This document shows, piece after piece, positions 56,215 through 64,000 of a DNA stretch of 64,000 nucleotides. The DNA is from Amycolatopsis roodepoortensis. GTDB taxonomy: Bacteria > Actinomycetota > Actinomycetes > Mycobacteriales > Pseudonocardiaceae. A program made the position numbers and the translations under genes. The first letter of the stretch is position 1; the number at the start of each line of letters is the position of its first letter. The notes below the pieces were generated by a model that was not told the DNA's origin, searched no databases, and saw nothing but the letters and a program-made list of their open reading frames with translations. The stretch covers positions 620,001 to 684,000 of the forward strand of contig NZ_JADBEJ010000004.1 of the NCBI RefSeq assembly GCF_014873915.1, written 5' to 3'.

Positions 56215-56991
56215 TTACCGGTCCGTGGGCAGGCCCACTTCGCCGTCCTCCTCGATCAACCGGGCGAGGACGTCGTCCGGCATGTACGTGCGGTGCGGGT
56301 AACCCGAACCCCACGAGTTGAGGAACGGCACGGCGCCGAGTTCGTCGGCACGCGGGTTGCCGAGGACCTCGTGCACCTCGTCGACCGTCTTCGCCCAGCG
56401 ATAGGCCTGGAGGCCGTTCTTGGCGTCGGGCGTGTAGGCGGCCCGCGCGACGTGGTCGTCGTCCGCGTAGGTCTCCGACCACGGGACGTGGCCCAGTTCG
56501 AGCAGGACCTCGGCCGCCGCGCGGACGGACGTGCCGTTGTTGTCGCCGGGGTTGGTCTCGCCCCATTCGTCACGCAGCTTCGACTGGTCCCACAGCCAGC
56601 GCGCGGCGTACAGGTCGCCGTTGAACATCGTCATGCAGCGCGACCAGCCGAAGCCGACGCAGGCGCCTTCCTTGCCCTGGTCGTAGAAGGCGTACTGGGT
56701 CTCACCGTCGGTCGATTCACCGGGTTCGAGGCAGACGCAGTGCCCGCCGCGGATCCTGGTGAGCGATTTCGCGCCGCCTTTCGCGACGAAGAACTCGCCG
56801 GACTTCTCGTCCTTCTCCGGTACGTCGAATTCCTTGTACCAGTTGACACCGATGACGACCGGCGACCGGGTGGGCCGGTCCTCGGCGGCCAGCGCGGTCA
56901 ACGGATAGCGCTCGATGTGGCGCCAGTCGTCCGGGACGAACCGGCCGAGGCGGCCGTCCGCCGGGTCACTGCCGATCGGGCGATAACGCAT
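56215..56991 (-). CDS. Papain-like (C1) cysteine peptidase homologue with rearranged motif order
   Basis: Protein of 258 aa with papain-superfamily motifs: catalytic Cys111 with upstream Gln105 in DQGKEGACVGFGW, GTSVRAAAEVLLELG, and NSWGSGY with Asn225. The His motif, which in papains (GGHAV) lies between the Cys domain and NSWG, is here before the Cys, as PVVIGVNWYKEF followed by RGGHCVC (His84). The order is thus His-Gln/Cys-Asn instead of Gln/Cys-His-Asn. No signal peptide. All catalytic residues are kept. It lies 45 bases after the patatin gene, same strand. Confidence 0.75.
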   Translation of the reverse strand: MRYRPIGSDPADGRLGRFVPDDWRHIERYPLTALAAEDRPTRSPVVIGVNWYKEFDVPEKDEKSGEFFVAKGGAKSLTRIRGGHCVCLEPGESTDGETQYAFYDQGKEGACVGFGWSRCMTMFNGDLYAARWLWDQSKLRDEWGETNPGDNNGTSVRAAAEVLLELGHVPWSETYADDDHVARAAYTPDAKNGLQAYRWAKTVDEVHEVLGNPRADELGAVPFLNSWGSGYPHRTYMPDDVLARLIEEDGEVGLPTDR

Positions 56992-57036
56992 GGGATCCTC
57001 CTATCCCTCATCCCACCGGAAACACCGCCGGCGAGT

Positions 57037-57999
57037 TCACTGCGGCACGATCTTTTCCAAAAACCGCCGCGCGGCTTCACGCCCGCTTTCGAAGAGGCGC
57101 TTCTTCTCCTCTTCGCCGAGCCCGAAGTCGACGGCGGAAACCCCGGTCGTGTCGACGTACACCGTCCTCCGGTTCACACCTTCCTCGTGCAACCGGTAAC
57201 GATTCCAGTCCGACAGCAGGGTTTCGAGCGAACCGATGGCGATCCGCAACGCGCTCTTCACCGGTTTGTCCTTGCCGCCCGCGGGTTCGCCGGACAGCTT
57301 CACCCCCCAGGTCGGCCACCGCGGCTTCTTCGCGTCGGTCCGGTCGAAGACGGTGATCGGGAAATTCGACAGCAGGCCGCCGTCGACCCACGTGACGGTG
57401 CCCTCGGGGCGGACGTCGAACTGCACCGGCCGGAAATAGAGCGGGATCGACATCGACGCGCGGACGGCGTCGACGATCGTCTCCGCACCGGGGTCGCGGC
57501 CGTACTGGGAATAATCCCAAGGCAACCGGACGAGTACGCGACGGGTCAGGTCGCTGACGTGGACGACGAGCGAATACCGTTGGTACGGAAGCAAAGTACC
57601 TTCGGGATCCTCGATGGCGAGATCGGCGAAGGTGCGCACGCCGACCTCTTCCAGCAACGGCGTGAGCCATTCGACGAGATAGTCACCGGAGTGCATCCCG
57701 TCGTGCAGGAGCAGATCGACGCCGTCCCCGATCGGGCCGGTGACCTTGTCGAGCAGGGACTGGTCCTGGAACCGGCGGCAGTCCAGGTCGTTCATCACCG
57801 CTTCCAGGCCGCCGAGATCCTTCCCCGCCTTCTGATAGGCGGCGACCAGTGCCGCGACGATCGCGCCCGCACTCGTCCCGGCGATCCGGGGAAACGAATA
57901 ACCGGCGTCGTGCAACTCCAGTACCGCGCCGAGCAGCCCGATACCTTTGACGCCGCCGCCTTCCAGCACGAGATCGACGTTCTTCCGAGAATCAGCCAT
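57037..57999 (-). CDS. Patatin-like phospholipase
   Basis: Lipid acyl hydrolase of 320 aa. Oxyanion GGGVKG (14-19), nucleophile elbow GTSAG with Ser43, and the catalytic Asp206 in WVDGGLLSN. Patatins release fatty acids from membrane lipids; some are effectors of anti-phage systems (CapV in CBASS), but no cyclase is nearby. No signal peptide. Followed by the papain-like gene, likely one transcript. Confidence 0.9.
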   Translation of the reverse strand: MADSRKNVDLVLEGGGVKGIGLLGAVLELHDAGYSFPRIAGTSAGAIVAALVAAYQKAGKDLGGLEAVMNDLDCRRFQDQSLLDKVTGPIGDGVDLLLHDGMHSGDYLVEWLTPLLEEVGVRTFADLAIEDPEGTLLPYQRYSLVVHVSDLTRRVLVRLPWDYSQYGRDPGAETIVDAVRASMSIPLYFRPVQFDVRPEGTVTWVDGGLLSNFPITVFDRTDAKKPRWPTWGVKLSGEPAGGKDKPVKSALRIAIGSLETLLSDWNRYRLHEEGVNRRTVYVDTTGVSAVDFGLGEEEKKRLFESGREAARRFLEKIVPQ

Positions 58000-58278
58000 G
58001 GCCCATCACCCCTGCGCCCGCGACCGCCGTATGTCGGCGGTACCCCTCGCGGAAATCGAGTGTGACACAGCGCGAGACCGGCCAATCCGGCGTTCACCCG
58101 AATGGCACGAAAACAGCTGGTTCTTTTACAGGAGAACGCGAGTTCGTTAATTTCTCTCGCCCTTTAGGGCATTCTGTGGCGCGAGAAAGAATGCAGATAC
58201 GAATCCGAGGACTCGATTCGATATCGGCTGTTCAGCGCCCGAAGGAGCAGCACACCCGCGTAACGCCGGCTTCGCATC
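58000..58278. other. A/T-richer intergenic leader region
   Basis: This 279-base gap between divergent genes is less G/C rich than the rest. It holds an imperfect hairpin at 58151-58190, TTTCTCTCGC pairing with GCGAGAAAGA around CCCTTTAGGG, about 90 bases before the small frameshifted gene. It probably contains promoters for both directions. Confidence 0.5.
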
Positions 58279-58507
58279 ATGAAGCGCGTCGCAACGATCT
58301 TCATCGTCGACGACCTCCACAGCGTCGACCCCTCCGACCAGCCCGAGCAAGAGTTCGCCAAGCCCGACGGCATCGACCCCGACGGGCGAGTATCCGAAGT
58401 TCGTGCCGAAGTCCAAGGTCGACAAGCGGTACACCCAGTACGTCGACGGCGACAAGATGGTGATGCGCTACTCCGAAACCCATCCTGGCGGGAACACCTG
58501 CTGGTGA
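58279..58507 (+). pseudogene. Small gene with an apparent frameshift
   Basis: Codons from ATG 58279 to about 58384 have strong G/C third positions and read MKRVATIFIVDDLHSVDP and so on. From about 58385 the coding signal switches to the next frame, reading GEYPKFVPKSKVDKRY through to a TGA at 58505-58507 (ending HPGGNTCW). Removing one G from GACGGGCGAG at 58381-58390 would join both parts into a 75-residue protein. I infer a one-base insertion, a sequencing error, or programmed +1 shifting. No family recognised. A family B hairpin begins 14 bases later. Confidence 0.6.
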
Positions 58508-58520
58508 TCGACGATTCTCC

Positions 58521-58581
58521 CAAGTACATGAAGGCCCCCTTCCTTGCGCCTAGCGCAAGGAAGGGGGCCTTCATGTACTTG
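58521..58581. repeat. Long hairpin, family B copy 3
   Basis: Perfect 29-bp stem with a three-base loop (CTA). The arm starts CAAGTACATGAAGGCCCCCT. It lies between the small frameshifted gene and the convergent nucS gene, eight bases before the nucS stop. Confidence 0.9.
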
Positions 58582-58589
58582 GGCGCCCC

Positions 58590-59249
58590 TCAGAAGAGGC
58601 GGAACTCGTCCGATTCGATGCCGCGCAACGCGTCGTAGTCCAGCGTGAGGCACCGGATCCCCCGGTCCTCGGCCAGCACCCGCGCCTGCGGCTTGATGAC
58701 CTGCGCCGCGAAGACGCCCTGCACCGGCGCCAGCAGCGGGTCGCGGTTGAGCAGTTCGAGGTACCGCGTCAGCTGCTCGACGCCGTCGATCTCGCCGCGC
58801 CGTTTGATCTCGACGGCGACACTGGCACCGTCGGCGTCGCGGGCCATGATGTCGACCGGCCCGATCGCGGTCGGGAACTCACGCCGCACCAGGGTGTAGC
58901 CGTCGCCGAGGGTCTTGATGTGCTCGGCGAGCAGTTCCTGCAGGTGCGCCTCGACGCCGTCCTTCTGCAGTCCCGGTTCCGCGCCGAGTTCCTGGGCGTG
59001 GTCGTGGAAGATCTCGTCGATCGTGATGACGAGCTTCTCACCCTGCTTGTTCTCGACGATCCACAGCTTGCCGTCCTCGATCAGCCAGCACGGCGGGCTC
59101 ATCCAGTTCAGCGGCTTGTAGGCACGGTCGTCCGAGTGCACGGACACCGAGCCGTCGGCCTTCACGAGCAGCAGCCGGGTGGCCATCGGCAGATGGGCGG
59201 TCAGACGGCCGGCGTAGTCGACCTGGCAGCGAGCGATCACTAGGCGCAC
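58590..59249 (-). CDS. nucS: Mismatch-specific endonuclease NucS/EndoMS
   Basis: Endonuclease that cuts at mismatches in actinobacteria lacking MutS/MutL, 219 aa. N-terminal DNA-binding domain starts [33 protein letters not shown] is highly conserved. Nuclease residues Asp133 (PVDIMARD), Glu147 and Lys149 (VAVEIKRRG), then QLTRYLE. GTG at 59249 matches the usual N-terminus. Divergent from the NUDIX gene. Confidence 0.95.
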   Translation of the reverse strand: MRLVIARCQVDYAGRLTAHLPMATRLLLVKADGSVSVHSDDRAYKPLNWMSPPCWLIEDGKLWIVENKQGEKLVITIDEIFHDHAQELGAEPGLQKDGVEAHLQELLAEHIKTLGDGYTLVRREFPTAIGPVDIMARDADGASVAVEIKRRGEIDGVEQLTRYLELLNRDPLLAPVQGVFAAQVIKPQARVLAEDRGIRCLTLDYDALRGIESDEFRLF

Positions 59250-59286
59250 CCCGCGAGGGTAGGACAAGCGCGGCGATACTGTGCGC

Positions 59287-59829
59287 ATGGACCCCGTTCA
59301 GCGTGTCAGCTCCCGCGAGGTGTACCGGAACAACTGGATGACCTTGCGCGAGGACGCCGTCCGGCGGCTCGATGGTTCCGAGGGGATCTACGCCGTCGTC
59401 GACAAACCGACCTGCGCCGTGGTGATCCCGTTCGACGGCGCCCGGTTTCACCTGGTCGAGCAGTTCCGCTATCCGGTCGGGATGCGGCGCTGGGAGTTCC
59501 CGATGGGCACCGCGCCCGAGCGGGCCGACGTCCCGCCGCTCGAACTCGCCGCCCGCGAACTGCGGGAGGAGACCGGGCTCATCGCGGCCTCGATGACCGA
59601 CCTCGGCAGGACCGACGTCGCGCCCGGATTCTCCAGTCAGCTCGGGCGCGTGTTCCTCGCCACCGATCTCACACAGGCCGAAGCCCAGCGCGAGGTCGAG
59701 GAGCAGGACATGCGCACGGCGTGGTTCGAGCGCGGCGAGTTCGAGAAGATGATCTCTTCGGGAGACATCACCGACTCCCAGACGCTGGCCGCCTACACAC
59801 TTCTGCTCATGCGCGAGCGCGTTCTCTGA
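59287..59829 (+). CDS. NUDIX hydrolase (ADP-sugar pyrophosphatase-like)
   Basis: NUDIX enzyme of 180 aa, similar to ADP-ribose pyrophosphatases in having [21 protein letters not shown] before the box. The NUDIX box ends normally (RELREETGL with the metal-binding REEXE part), but the first Glu of Gx5Ex7REUxEExGU is replaced by Val. ATG at 59287 used; an in-frame GTG is two codons earlier. Substrate not certain. Confidence 0.88.
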   Translation: MDPVQRVSSREVYRNNWMTLREDAVRRLDGSEGIYAVVDKPTCAVVIPFDGARFHLVEQFRYPVGMRRWEFPMGTAPERADVPPLELAARELREETGLIAASMTDLGRTDVAPGFSSQLGRVFLATDLTQAEAQREVEEQDMRTAWFERGEFEKMISSGDITDSQTLAAYTLLLMRERVL

Positions 59830-59831
59830 AC

Positions 59832-60605
59832 TCAGTCGGGCCAGACCGGCGAACGCTTCTCCAGGAAGGCGGCCATCCCCTCGCGCGCCCCTGGCAGCTG
59901 CGAAGCCGAAGCCATCACCTCCAGCGCCAGCGCGTAGGCATCGGCCTCCGGCCGGTCCAGCTGCGCGTAGAGGGTCTGCTTGCCCATCGCCTTGCTGGCC
60001 CGGCTCCCGCGCGTCGCACGTCCGAGCAGCGAAGCGACGGCTTCGTCCAGCGAGTCGTCCGGCACGACGCGGTTCACCAGGCCCCAGTCGAGCGCGGTGG
60101 CGGCGTCGACGACGTCGCCGGTGAGCGCCAGTTCCATCAGGCGTTTCCGCCCGATCGCGCGCGCCACCGGTACCGCGGGCGTGTGACAGAACCAGCCGCC
60201 CTTGCCACCGGGAAGGGCGAAGCCGGCGGACTCCGCGGCGACCGCGAGGTCGCACGAGGCCACCAGCTGGCAGCCCGCCGCGGTCGCGAGCCCGTGCACC
60301 CGCGCGACGACGACCTGCGGGACGGACTGCATCGTGCCCATCAGGTCCGTGCACAGCCGCAGCAGCTCGCGCACGCCCATCAGGTCGCGCGCGGCGACGT
60401 CGCCGAAGTCGTGCCCCGCCGAGAACACCGGACCGGCGCCCGCCAGGACGATCCCGGTGGCGTCGGTTTCCCCGGCGTCGCGGAACGCAGCGAGGAGCTC
60501 GGCGAGATGGTCCGCCGACAGCGAATTCCGCCGCGCGGCGCGGTTCATGGTGATCGTGACGGTGTCCCCGTCCCGCTTCACGAGGATGTGCTCGTACTCG
60601 GCCAT
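59832..60605 (-). CDS. Enoyl-CoA hydratase/isomerase family protein
   Basis: Crotonase-fold enzyme of 257 aa. Oxyanion hole segments FSAGHDFGDV and GLATAAGCQLVASCDLAVAAE, then ALTGDVVDAATALDWGLVNRVVP. The second catalytic Glu of true hydratases is not evident, so it may be an isomerase or other crotonase. Its ATG lies inside the end of the GlxA-type regulator gene (28-base overlap), implying coupling. Confidence 0.88.
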   Translation of the reverse strand: MAEYEHILVKRDGDTVTITMNRAARRNSLSADHLAELLAAFRDAGETDATGIVLAGAGPVFSAGHDFGDVAARDLMGVRELLRLCTDLMGTMQSVPQVVVARVHGLATAAGCQLVASCDLAVAAESAGFALPGGKGGWFCHTPAVPVARAIGRKRLMELALTGDVVDAATALDWGLVNRVVPDDSLDEAVASLLGRATRGSRASKAMGKQTLYAQLDRPEADAYALALEVMASASQLPGAREGMAAFLEKRSPVWPD

Positions 60606-61564
60606 GCTTCGACGGTAACCGACCGGAACGTCCGGCGATACGAATCGGGCCCGACACCGACGTCGGCACGGAGCCGTCGCCGCAGGTTGGCGGCGGTGCC
60701 GAGGCCGGAACGCTGCGCGACCCGCTCGACCGGGAGCTCGGTGGTCTCCAGCAGCCGCCGCGCGAGCCGCACCCGCTGCGCGCGCAGCCACCGCCCCGGT
60801 GTCACGCCGGTGGCCGCCGCGAACTCGCGGTGGAAGGTCCGCTCGCTCAGCCCGGCGTGCCCGACGAGGTCGTCGACGCCGATGTCGTCGGCGATCCGCT
60901 CCAACGCCCAGTCCATTGTGGACGATACGCTCGGCCGGGACGGCTTGGGCGGCAACGGATTGTCGACGTACTGCCGCTGGCCGCCCTCCCTCGCGGGCGG
61001 CATCACCAGCCGCCGGGCGAGCGCGGCCGCTACCTCGGCACCGTGATCGCGGCGGACCAGATGCAGGCAGAGGTCCAGCCCGCCGACCACCCCGGCGGAG
61101 GTCAGGACGTCACCCTCGTCGGTGAACAGGACGTCCCGTTGGACGATGGCGTCACGAGCAGCGGCTTCGAGGTCGTCCAGCAGCCTCCAGTGCGTGGTGA
61201 CGGACCGGCCGTCGAGCAACCCGGCCGCGGCGAGCGTGAAGGCCCCGGAGCACAGCGACGCCACGGTGACCCCCGCCCGGTGCGCCTTGCGCAGCGCGGC
61301 GACCGCCGCCGCGGGCACCTCGGCGTGCGGATCCACCCGGCCGGGCACGAGGACGAGATCGCAGCCCGCCAGCCCGCTCAGCCCGTGCGTGGCCTCGACC
61401 CGGCCGAACGGATGGACGGCGATCGAGCCGCGGCCGGCCGCGCAGAGCCGGACCTCGAACGGGCCGATGCCGCTGTCGGTCCGATTCACGCCCCAGACCT
61501 CACCGATCACGCCGAGGTCGAACGACCGGCTGCCCGGCAGGAGGAGCACACCCACGGTTCGCAT
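60578..61564 (-). CDS. GlxA-family AraC-type regulator (DJ-1/PfpI + HTH)
   Basis: Regulator of 328 aa. Residues 1-175 are a DJ-1/PfpI domain with the nucleophile-elbow Cys in ASLCSGAFTLA; 215-318 an AraC double HTH (LVGHAGLSERTFHREFAAATGVTPGRWL, VAQRSGLGTAANLRRRL). Such regulators often control a divergent isochorismatase-like hydrolase, as found here. ATG at 61564. Confidence 0.92.
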   Translation of the reverse strand: MRTVGVLLLPGSRSFDLGVIGEVWGVNRTDSGIGPFEVRLCAAGRGSIAVHPFGRVEATHGLSGLAGCDLVLVPGRVDPHAEVPAAAVAALRKAHRAGVTVASLCSGAFTLAAAGLLDGRSVTTHWRLLDDLEAAARDAIVQRDVLFTDEGDVLTSAGVVGGLDLCLHLVRRDHGAEVAAALARRLVMPPAREGGQRQYVDNPLPPKPSRPSVSSTMDWALERIADDIGVDDLVGHAGLSERTFHREFAAATGVTPGRWLRAQRVRLARRLLETTELPVERVAQRSGLGTAANLRRRLRADVGVGPDSYRRTFRSVTVEAWPSTSTSS

Positions 61565-61635
61565 GGCAGGAAAGTACCGTATCGCGCTTCTTCTGCCACT
61601 CCCCTGCGTCGGCGGAACGCGTGAAACTCGAAGCC

Positions 61636-62196
61636 ATGACCACTGAGAACAAGGCCCTGCTCGTGATCGACGCCCAGCGCGGCTTCGACAAGCCCGTCTG
61701 GGGCCCGCGCAACAACCCCGGCGCGGAAGCCAACATCAAGGCGCTCGTCGACGCCTTCCAGGAGCGCGGGCTGCCGATCGTGCTGGTGCACCACGACTCC
61801 GTGAAACCCGGCTCGTCGCTGCGGCCGGGGCAGGAAGGCAACCACTTCAAGCCCGAACTCGACGGCGTGCGCGCGGACCTGGTGTTCGGCAAGAAGGTCA
61901 ACTCGGCCTTCCACGGCGACGTCGATCTCGACGGCTGGCTGAAGACCCGCGGCATCACGTCGTTCGTGCTCGCCGGAATCCAGACGAACTTCTGCTGCGA
62001 GACCACCGCGCGCGTCGGCGGGAACCTCGGCTACGACGTGACTTTCGCGCTCGACGCCACCTTCACCTTCGACCTCGCCGGGCCGGACGGCGGCGTCCTG
62101 ACCGCGGACGAGCTGTACCGGGCGACCGCGACGAACCTGCACGGCGGCGGGTTCGCCACGGTCACCTCGACGAAGGAGATCCTGGCGGGCCTTTGA
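61636..62196 (+). CDS. Isochorismatase-family cysteine hydrolase
   Basis: Hydrolase of 186 aa with the triad Asp12 (LLVIDAQRGF), Lys86 (FGKKVNSAF) and Cys120 (GIQTNFCCETTA). Acts on amides or vinyl ethers in the family; no specific substrate visible. ATG at 61636 used; a GTG is five codons earlier. Divergent from the GlxA-type regulator, 71 bases apart. Confidence 0.9.
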   Translation: MTTENKALLVIDAQRGFDKPVWGPRNNPGAEANIKALVDAFQERGLPIVLVHHDSVKPGSSLRPGQEGNHFKPELDGVRADLVFGKKVNSAFHGDVDLDGWLKTRGITSFVLAGIQTNFCCETTARVGGNLGYDVTFALDATFTFDLAGPDGGVLTADELYRATATNLHGGGFATVTSTKEILAGL

Positions 62197-62219
62197 GGCG
62201 CGGATGGGCTCGCCCGCCG

Positions 62220-62276
62220 ATGTCGCGAAAGCCACTTTCGCGACGCCTGACGTCCCGAAAGTGGCTTTCGCGACAT
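62220..62276. repeat. Long hairpin, family D
   Basis: Perfect 21-bp stem ATGTCGCGAAAGCCACTTTC with a 15-base loop. It lies between the convergent hydrolase and ABC ATPase genes. The stem is itself built of GTCGCGAAAG and its complement CTTTCGCGAC, giving internal symmetry. Confidence 0.85.
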
Positions 62277-62301
62277 GCACGGCCGAGTCGCGGCGCGAGC
62301 C

Positions 62302-63090
62302 TCAAGCCCGGTCGATGACCGCCTTGAGGAACCGCCGCGTCCGGTCGTGCTCCGGATCGTTGAACAGCTTGTCCGGCGTGGCGTCCTCCAGCACCTGCCC
62401 CTGGTCGAACATCATCACCCGGTCCGAGACATCGCGCGCGAACTGCATTTCGTGCGTGACACAGAGGATCGTGATGTCGGTGGACGTCGCGATCTCGCGC
62501 AGCACGCGCAGGACGTCGGCGACCAGTTCCGGGTCGAGCGCCGAAGTCACCTCGTCCAGCAGCAGCACGTCCGGCCGCATCGCGAGCGCGCGGGCGATCG
62601 CGACGCGCTGTTGCTGGCCGCCGGAAAGCCTGGTGGGGTGCTCGTCCTTCTTTTCCGTGAGCCCCACCATTTCCAGCAGTTCCTCGGCCCGCGCCTCGGC
62701 CTCGTCCCTGGGGACGCCGAGCGAATGGATCGGCGCCTCGGTGATGTTGCGCAGCACGTTCATGTTGGGGAACAGGTTGAACTGCTGGAACACCATGCCG
62801 ATCCGCTTGCGCGCCTCACGCAGGTACTTCTCGTCCGCGGGCACCAGCTTTTCACCGCGCTTCATGTGACTCAGGTAGTCGCCGCAGACCTCGATGGTCC
62901 CGCCGTCGACCTTCTCCAGTGTCATCAGCAGCCGCAGGATCGTCGTCTTCCCGGACCCGCTCGGCCCGATCAGCGAGACGAACTCCCCCGGCGCGACGGT
63001 GAAATCGAGGTCCCGCAGCACGACGTGGTCCCCGTAGGCCTTGACCACCTGCGAGAACCGGATCATCGGGGAATCAACTGTGGGCGGCAC
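62302..63090 (-). CDS. ehuA: ABC transporter ATP-binding protein (EhuA-like)
   Basis: ATPase of a polar amino-acid/ectoine importer, 262 aa. Walker A GPSGSGKTT, Q-loop FQQFNLFPNM, signature LSGGQQQR, Walker B VLLLDEVTSAL, His switch CVTHEM. GTG at 63090 chosen as GGAG lies four bases upstream; ATG at 63066 lacks one. Overlaps the permease gene's end. Ehu assignment rests on similarity of all three subunits and is moderate. Confidence 0.88.
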   Translation of the reverse strand: MPPTVDSPMIRFSQVVKAYGDHVVLRDLDFTVAPGEFVSLIGPSGSGKTTILRLLMTLEKVDGGTIEVCGDYLSHMKRGEKLVPADEKYLREARKRIGMVFQQFNLFPNMNVLRNITEAPIHSLGVPRDEAEARAEELLEMVGLTEKKDEHPTRLSGGQQQRVAIARALAMRPDVLLLDEVTSALDPELVADVLRVLREIATSTDITILCVTHEMQFARDVSDRVMMFDQGQVLEDATPDKLFNDPEHDRTRRFLKAVIDRA

Positions 63091-63733
63091 GTCGCTCCAA
63101 CCTTCTCACCAGAATCGAAGCCGGCAGGCTCACCAGCAGGAACAGCACCCCGGCCAGGGTGTACGGCTCGACGACGCGGAACGTGTCGGCGCCGACCTCC
63201 TTCGCCCTCGCCAGGACGTCGACGACGCCGATCGCCAGCAGCAGCGGCGTTTCCTTGAACATCGAGATCGTGTAGTTGCCGAGCGCGGGCAGCACCCGCG
63301 GCACCGCCTGCGGCAGTACGACCGCGGTCCACACCCGCGACCTCGGGAGGTTCAGCGCGGTCGCGGCCTCCCACTGTCCTTTCGGGACGGCTTCGATCCC
63401 GGCACGGTAGACCTCGGCCGCGTAAGTCGCGTAATGCACGCCGAGCGCGATGACGCCGGTGACGAACGGGGACAACGTCAGGCCGCCCACCGGCTGGATC
63501 ACGTAGTAGAGAACGAACACCTGGATCAGCAGCGGCGTGCTGCGCACGAACTCGATGAACAGCCGAACCGCCTGTGACAGCACGGGTATCCCGGTGCGGT
63601 GGATCAACGCGAACACCAGGCCGAGCACGTATCCGACCGCCGAGGCGAGCAGGGTGATCTCGACGGTGACGAGAAGCCCTTCCAGCAGAAGGGGAACCGA
63701 ATTCGCGGCGGATTCCCAGCTCCAGTCCATCAC
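63074..63733 (-). CDS. ehuD: ABC transporter permease (EhuD-like)
   Basis: His/Glu/Gln/ectoine-type inner membrane permease of 219 aa, about five helices. Starts MDWSWESAANSVPLLLEGL, has FVRSTPLLIQVFVLYYV and the EAA loop EVYRAGIEAVPKGQWEAATAL. Start is GTG 63733 or ATG 63730; both overlap the stop of the second permease. Confidence 0.88.
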   Translation of the reverse strand: MMDWSWESAANSVPLLLEGLLVTVEITLLASAVGYVLGLVFALIHRTGIPVLSQAVRLFIEFVRSTPLLIQVFVLYYVIQPVGGLTLSPFVTGVIALGVHYATYAAEVYRAGIEAVPKGQWEAATALNLPRSRVWTAVVLPQAVPRVLPALGNYTISMFKETPLLLAIGVVDVLARAKEVGADTFRVVEPYTLAGVLFLLVSLPASILVRRLERRAAHS

Positions 63734-64000
63734 ACACCTCCCGCGGTGGCCGTCATCTTGGCCGGGGCCCGGCCGAGGCGCCGCGCGGCGAGCCGTTCCA
63801 GCAGCCGCATCCCGCTCGTGATCAGCAGTGCGAGCACGAGGTAGAGCACGAGTTCGGTGCCGTAGATCCAGCCGATCTCGGCACTGAACACCGGCCGCAG
63901 CAGTTCACCTTGGCGAGCCATCTCCGGAACCCCGATGAACGCCAGCAGCGCGGTGCTCTTCAGCAACTGGATGAAGAGATTGTTGAACGGTGGCAGCATT
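63730..64000 (-). CDS. ehuC: ABC transporter permease (EhuC-like), 3' part
   Basis: C-terminal 90 residues of a second permease of the same family, open to the window edge: LPPFNNLFIQLLKSTALLAFIGVPEM is the typical segment after the EAA loop, followed by one last helix. The start, and probably the substrate-binding protein gene, lie outside. Overlaps ehuD. Confidence 0.85.
   Translation of the reverse strand, partial: MLPPFNNLFIQLLKSTALLAFIGVPEMARQGELLRPVFSAEIGWIYGTELVLYLVLALLITSGMRLLERLAARRLGRAPAKMTATAGGV

Noticed and set aside
57037..57999. CBASS operon led by a patatin effector
   Set aside because: No cGAS-like nucleotidyltransferase, E1/E2 or JAB gene next to it; Mec at 19551 belongs to cysteine synthesis.

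Overview
This 64 kb window comes from a high-GC actinomycete, most likely a member of the Pseudonocardiaceae and plausibly an Amycolatopsis. The evidence is the strong G/C preference at third codon positions with frequent GTG/TTG starts, the actinobacterial cysM-cysO-mec module, a NucS mismatch endonuclease, a ClpS-DUF2017 pair, a CtaD/SerB region of mycobacterial type, a PASTA-less Ser/Thr kinase with a DUF3558-like ectodomain, and a glycosyltransferase of the glycopeptide-antibiotic type. Species assignment is an inference. No rRNA, tRNA, CRISPR array, phage block or insertion sequence was seen.

1-7.8 kb: a tightly coupled plus-strand operon encoding an MFS sugar porter (cut by the window edge), an FGGY kinase, a GlpD-type dehydrogenase, an alkyl-DHAP-synthase-like flavoprotein, a GlpP-type antiterminator homologue, a small ABM-fold protein and a zinc alcohol dehydrogenase. 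It looks like polyol uptake, phosphorylation and oxidation, but the kinase lacks residues that bind glycerol, so the substrate is probably not glycerol. 7.8-12.9 kb: small proteins, a Bcp peroxiredoxin, and a NACHT-LRR STAND protein two bases downstream of it (candidate NLR-like immunity protein).

12.9-24.5 kb: housekeeping block: rdgB-rph, an MBL hydrolase, murI-rhomboid, arylamine N-acetyltransferase, a second racemase, cysM-cysO-mec, P1 peptidase-DUF2017-clpS, then pncB-pncA-eda on the other strand. 24.5-34.7 kb: secreted protein, bioY, dinG, OsmC, Ser/Thr kinase, PTH2-like protein, serB, ctaD.

34.8-49.6 kb: accessory-like genes: APH-fold kinase, glycosyltransferase, SDR with divergent TetR, alpha/beta hydrolase, GNAT, zinc-ribbon protein, a large inverted array of 21-bp repeats, AraC regulator, methyltransferase, phosphodiesterase, membrane channel-like protein, a Cys/Met PLP enzyme with divergent Lrp regulator, and a tandem-duplicated 3-hydroxyacyl-CoA dehydrogenase. 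49.8-59 kb: dihydroxyacetone kinase dhaK-dhaL-dhaM, a DUF3558-like lipoprotein, a sodium:solute symporter with a small membrane partner, a papain-like protein with catalytic motifs in rearranged order next to a patatin, a frameshifted small gene, and nucS. 59-64 kb: NUDIX, enoyl-CoA hydratase, GlxA-type regulator with divergent isochorismatase-like hydrolase, and an Ehu-type amino-acid/ectoine ABC transporter running off the right edge.

The most unusual non-coding content is (a) the 445-bp inverted array of 21-bp units at 40267-40711 and (b) at least four families of long perfect or near-perfect hairpins at gene ends, some carrying the stop codons of the flanking genes.
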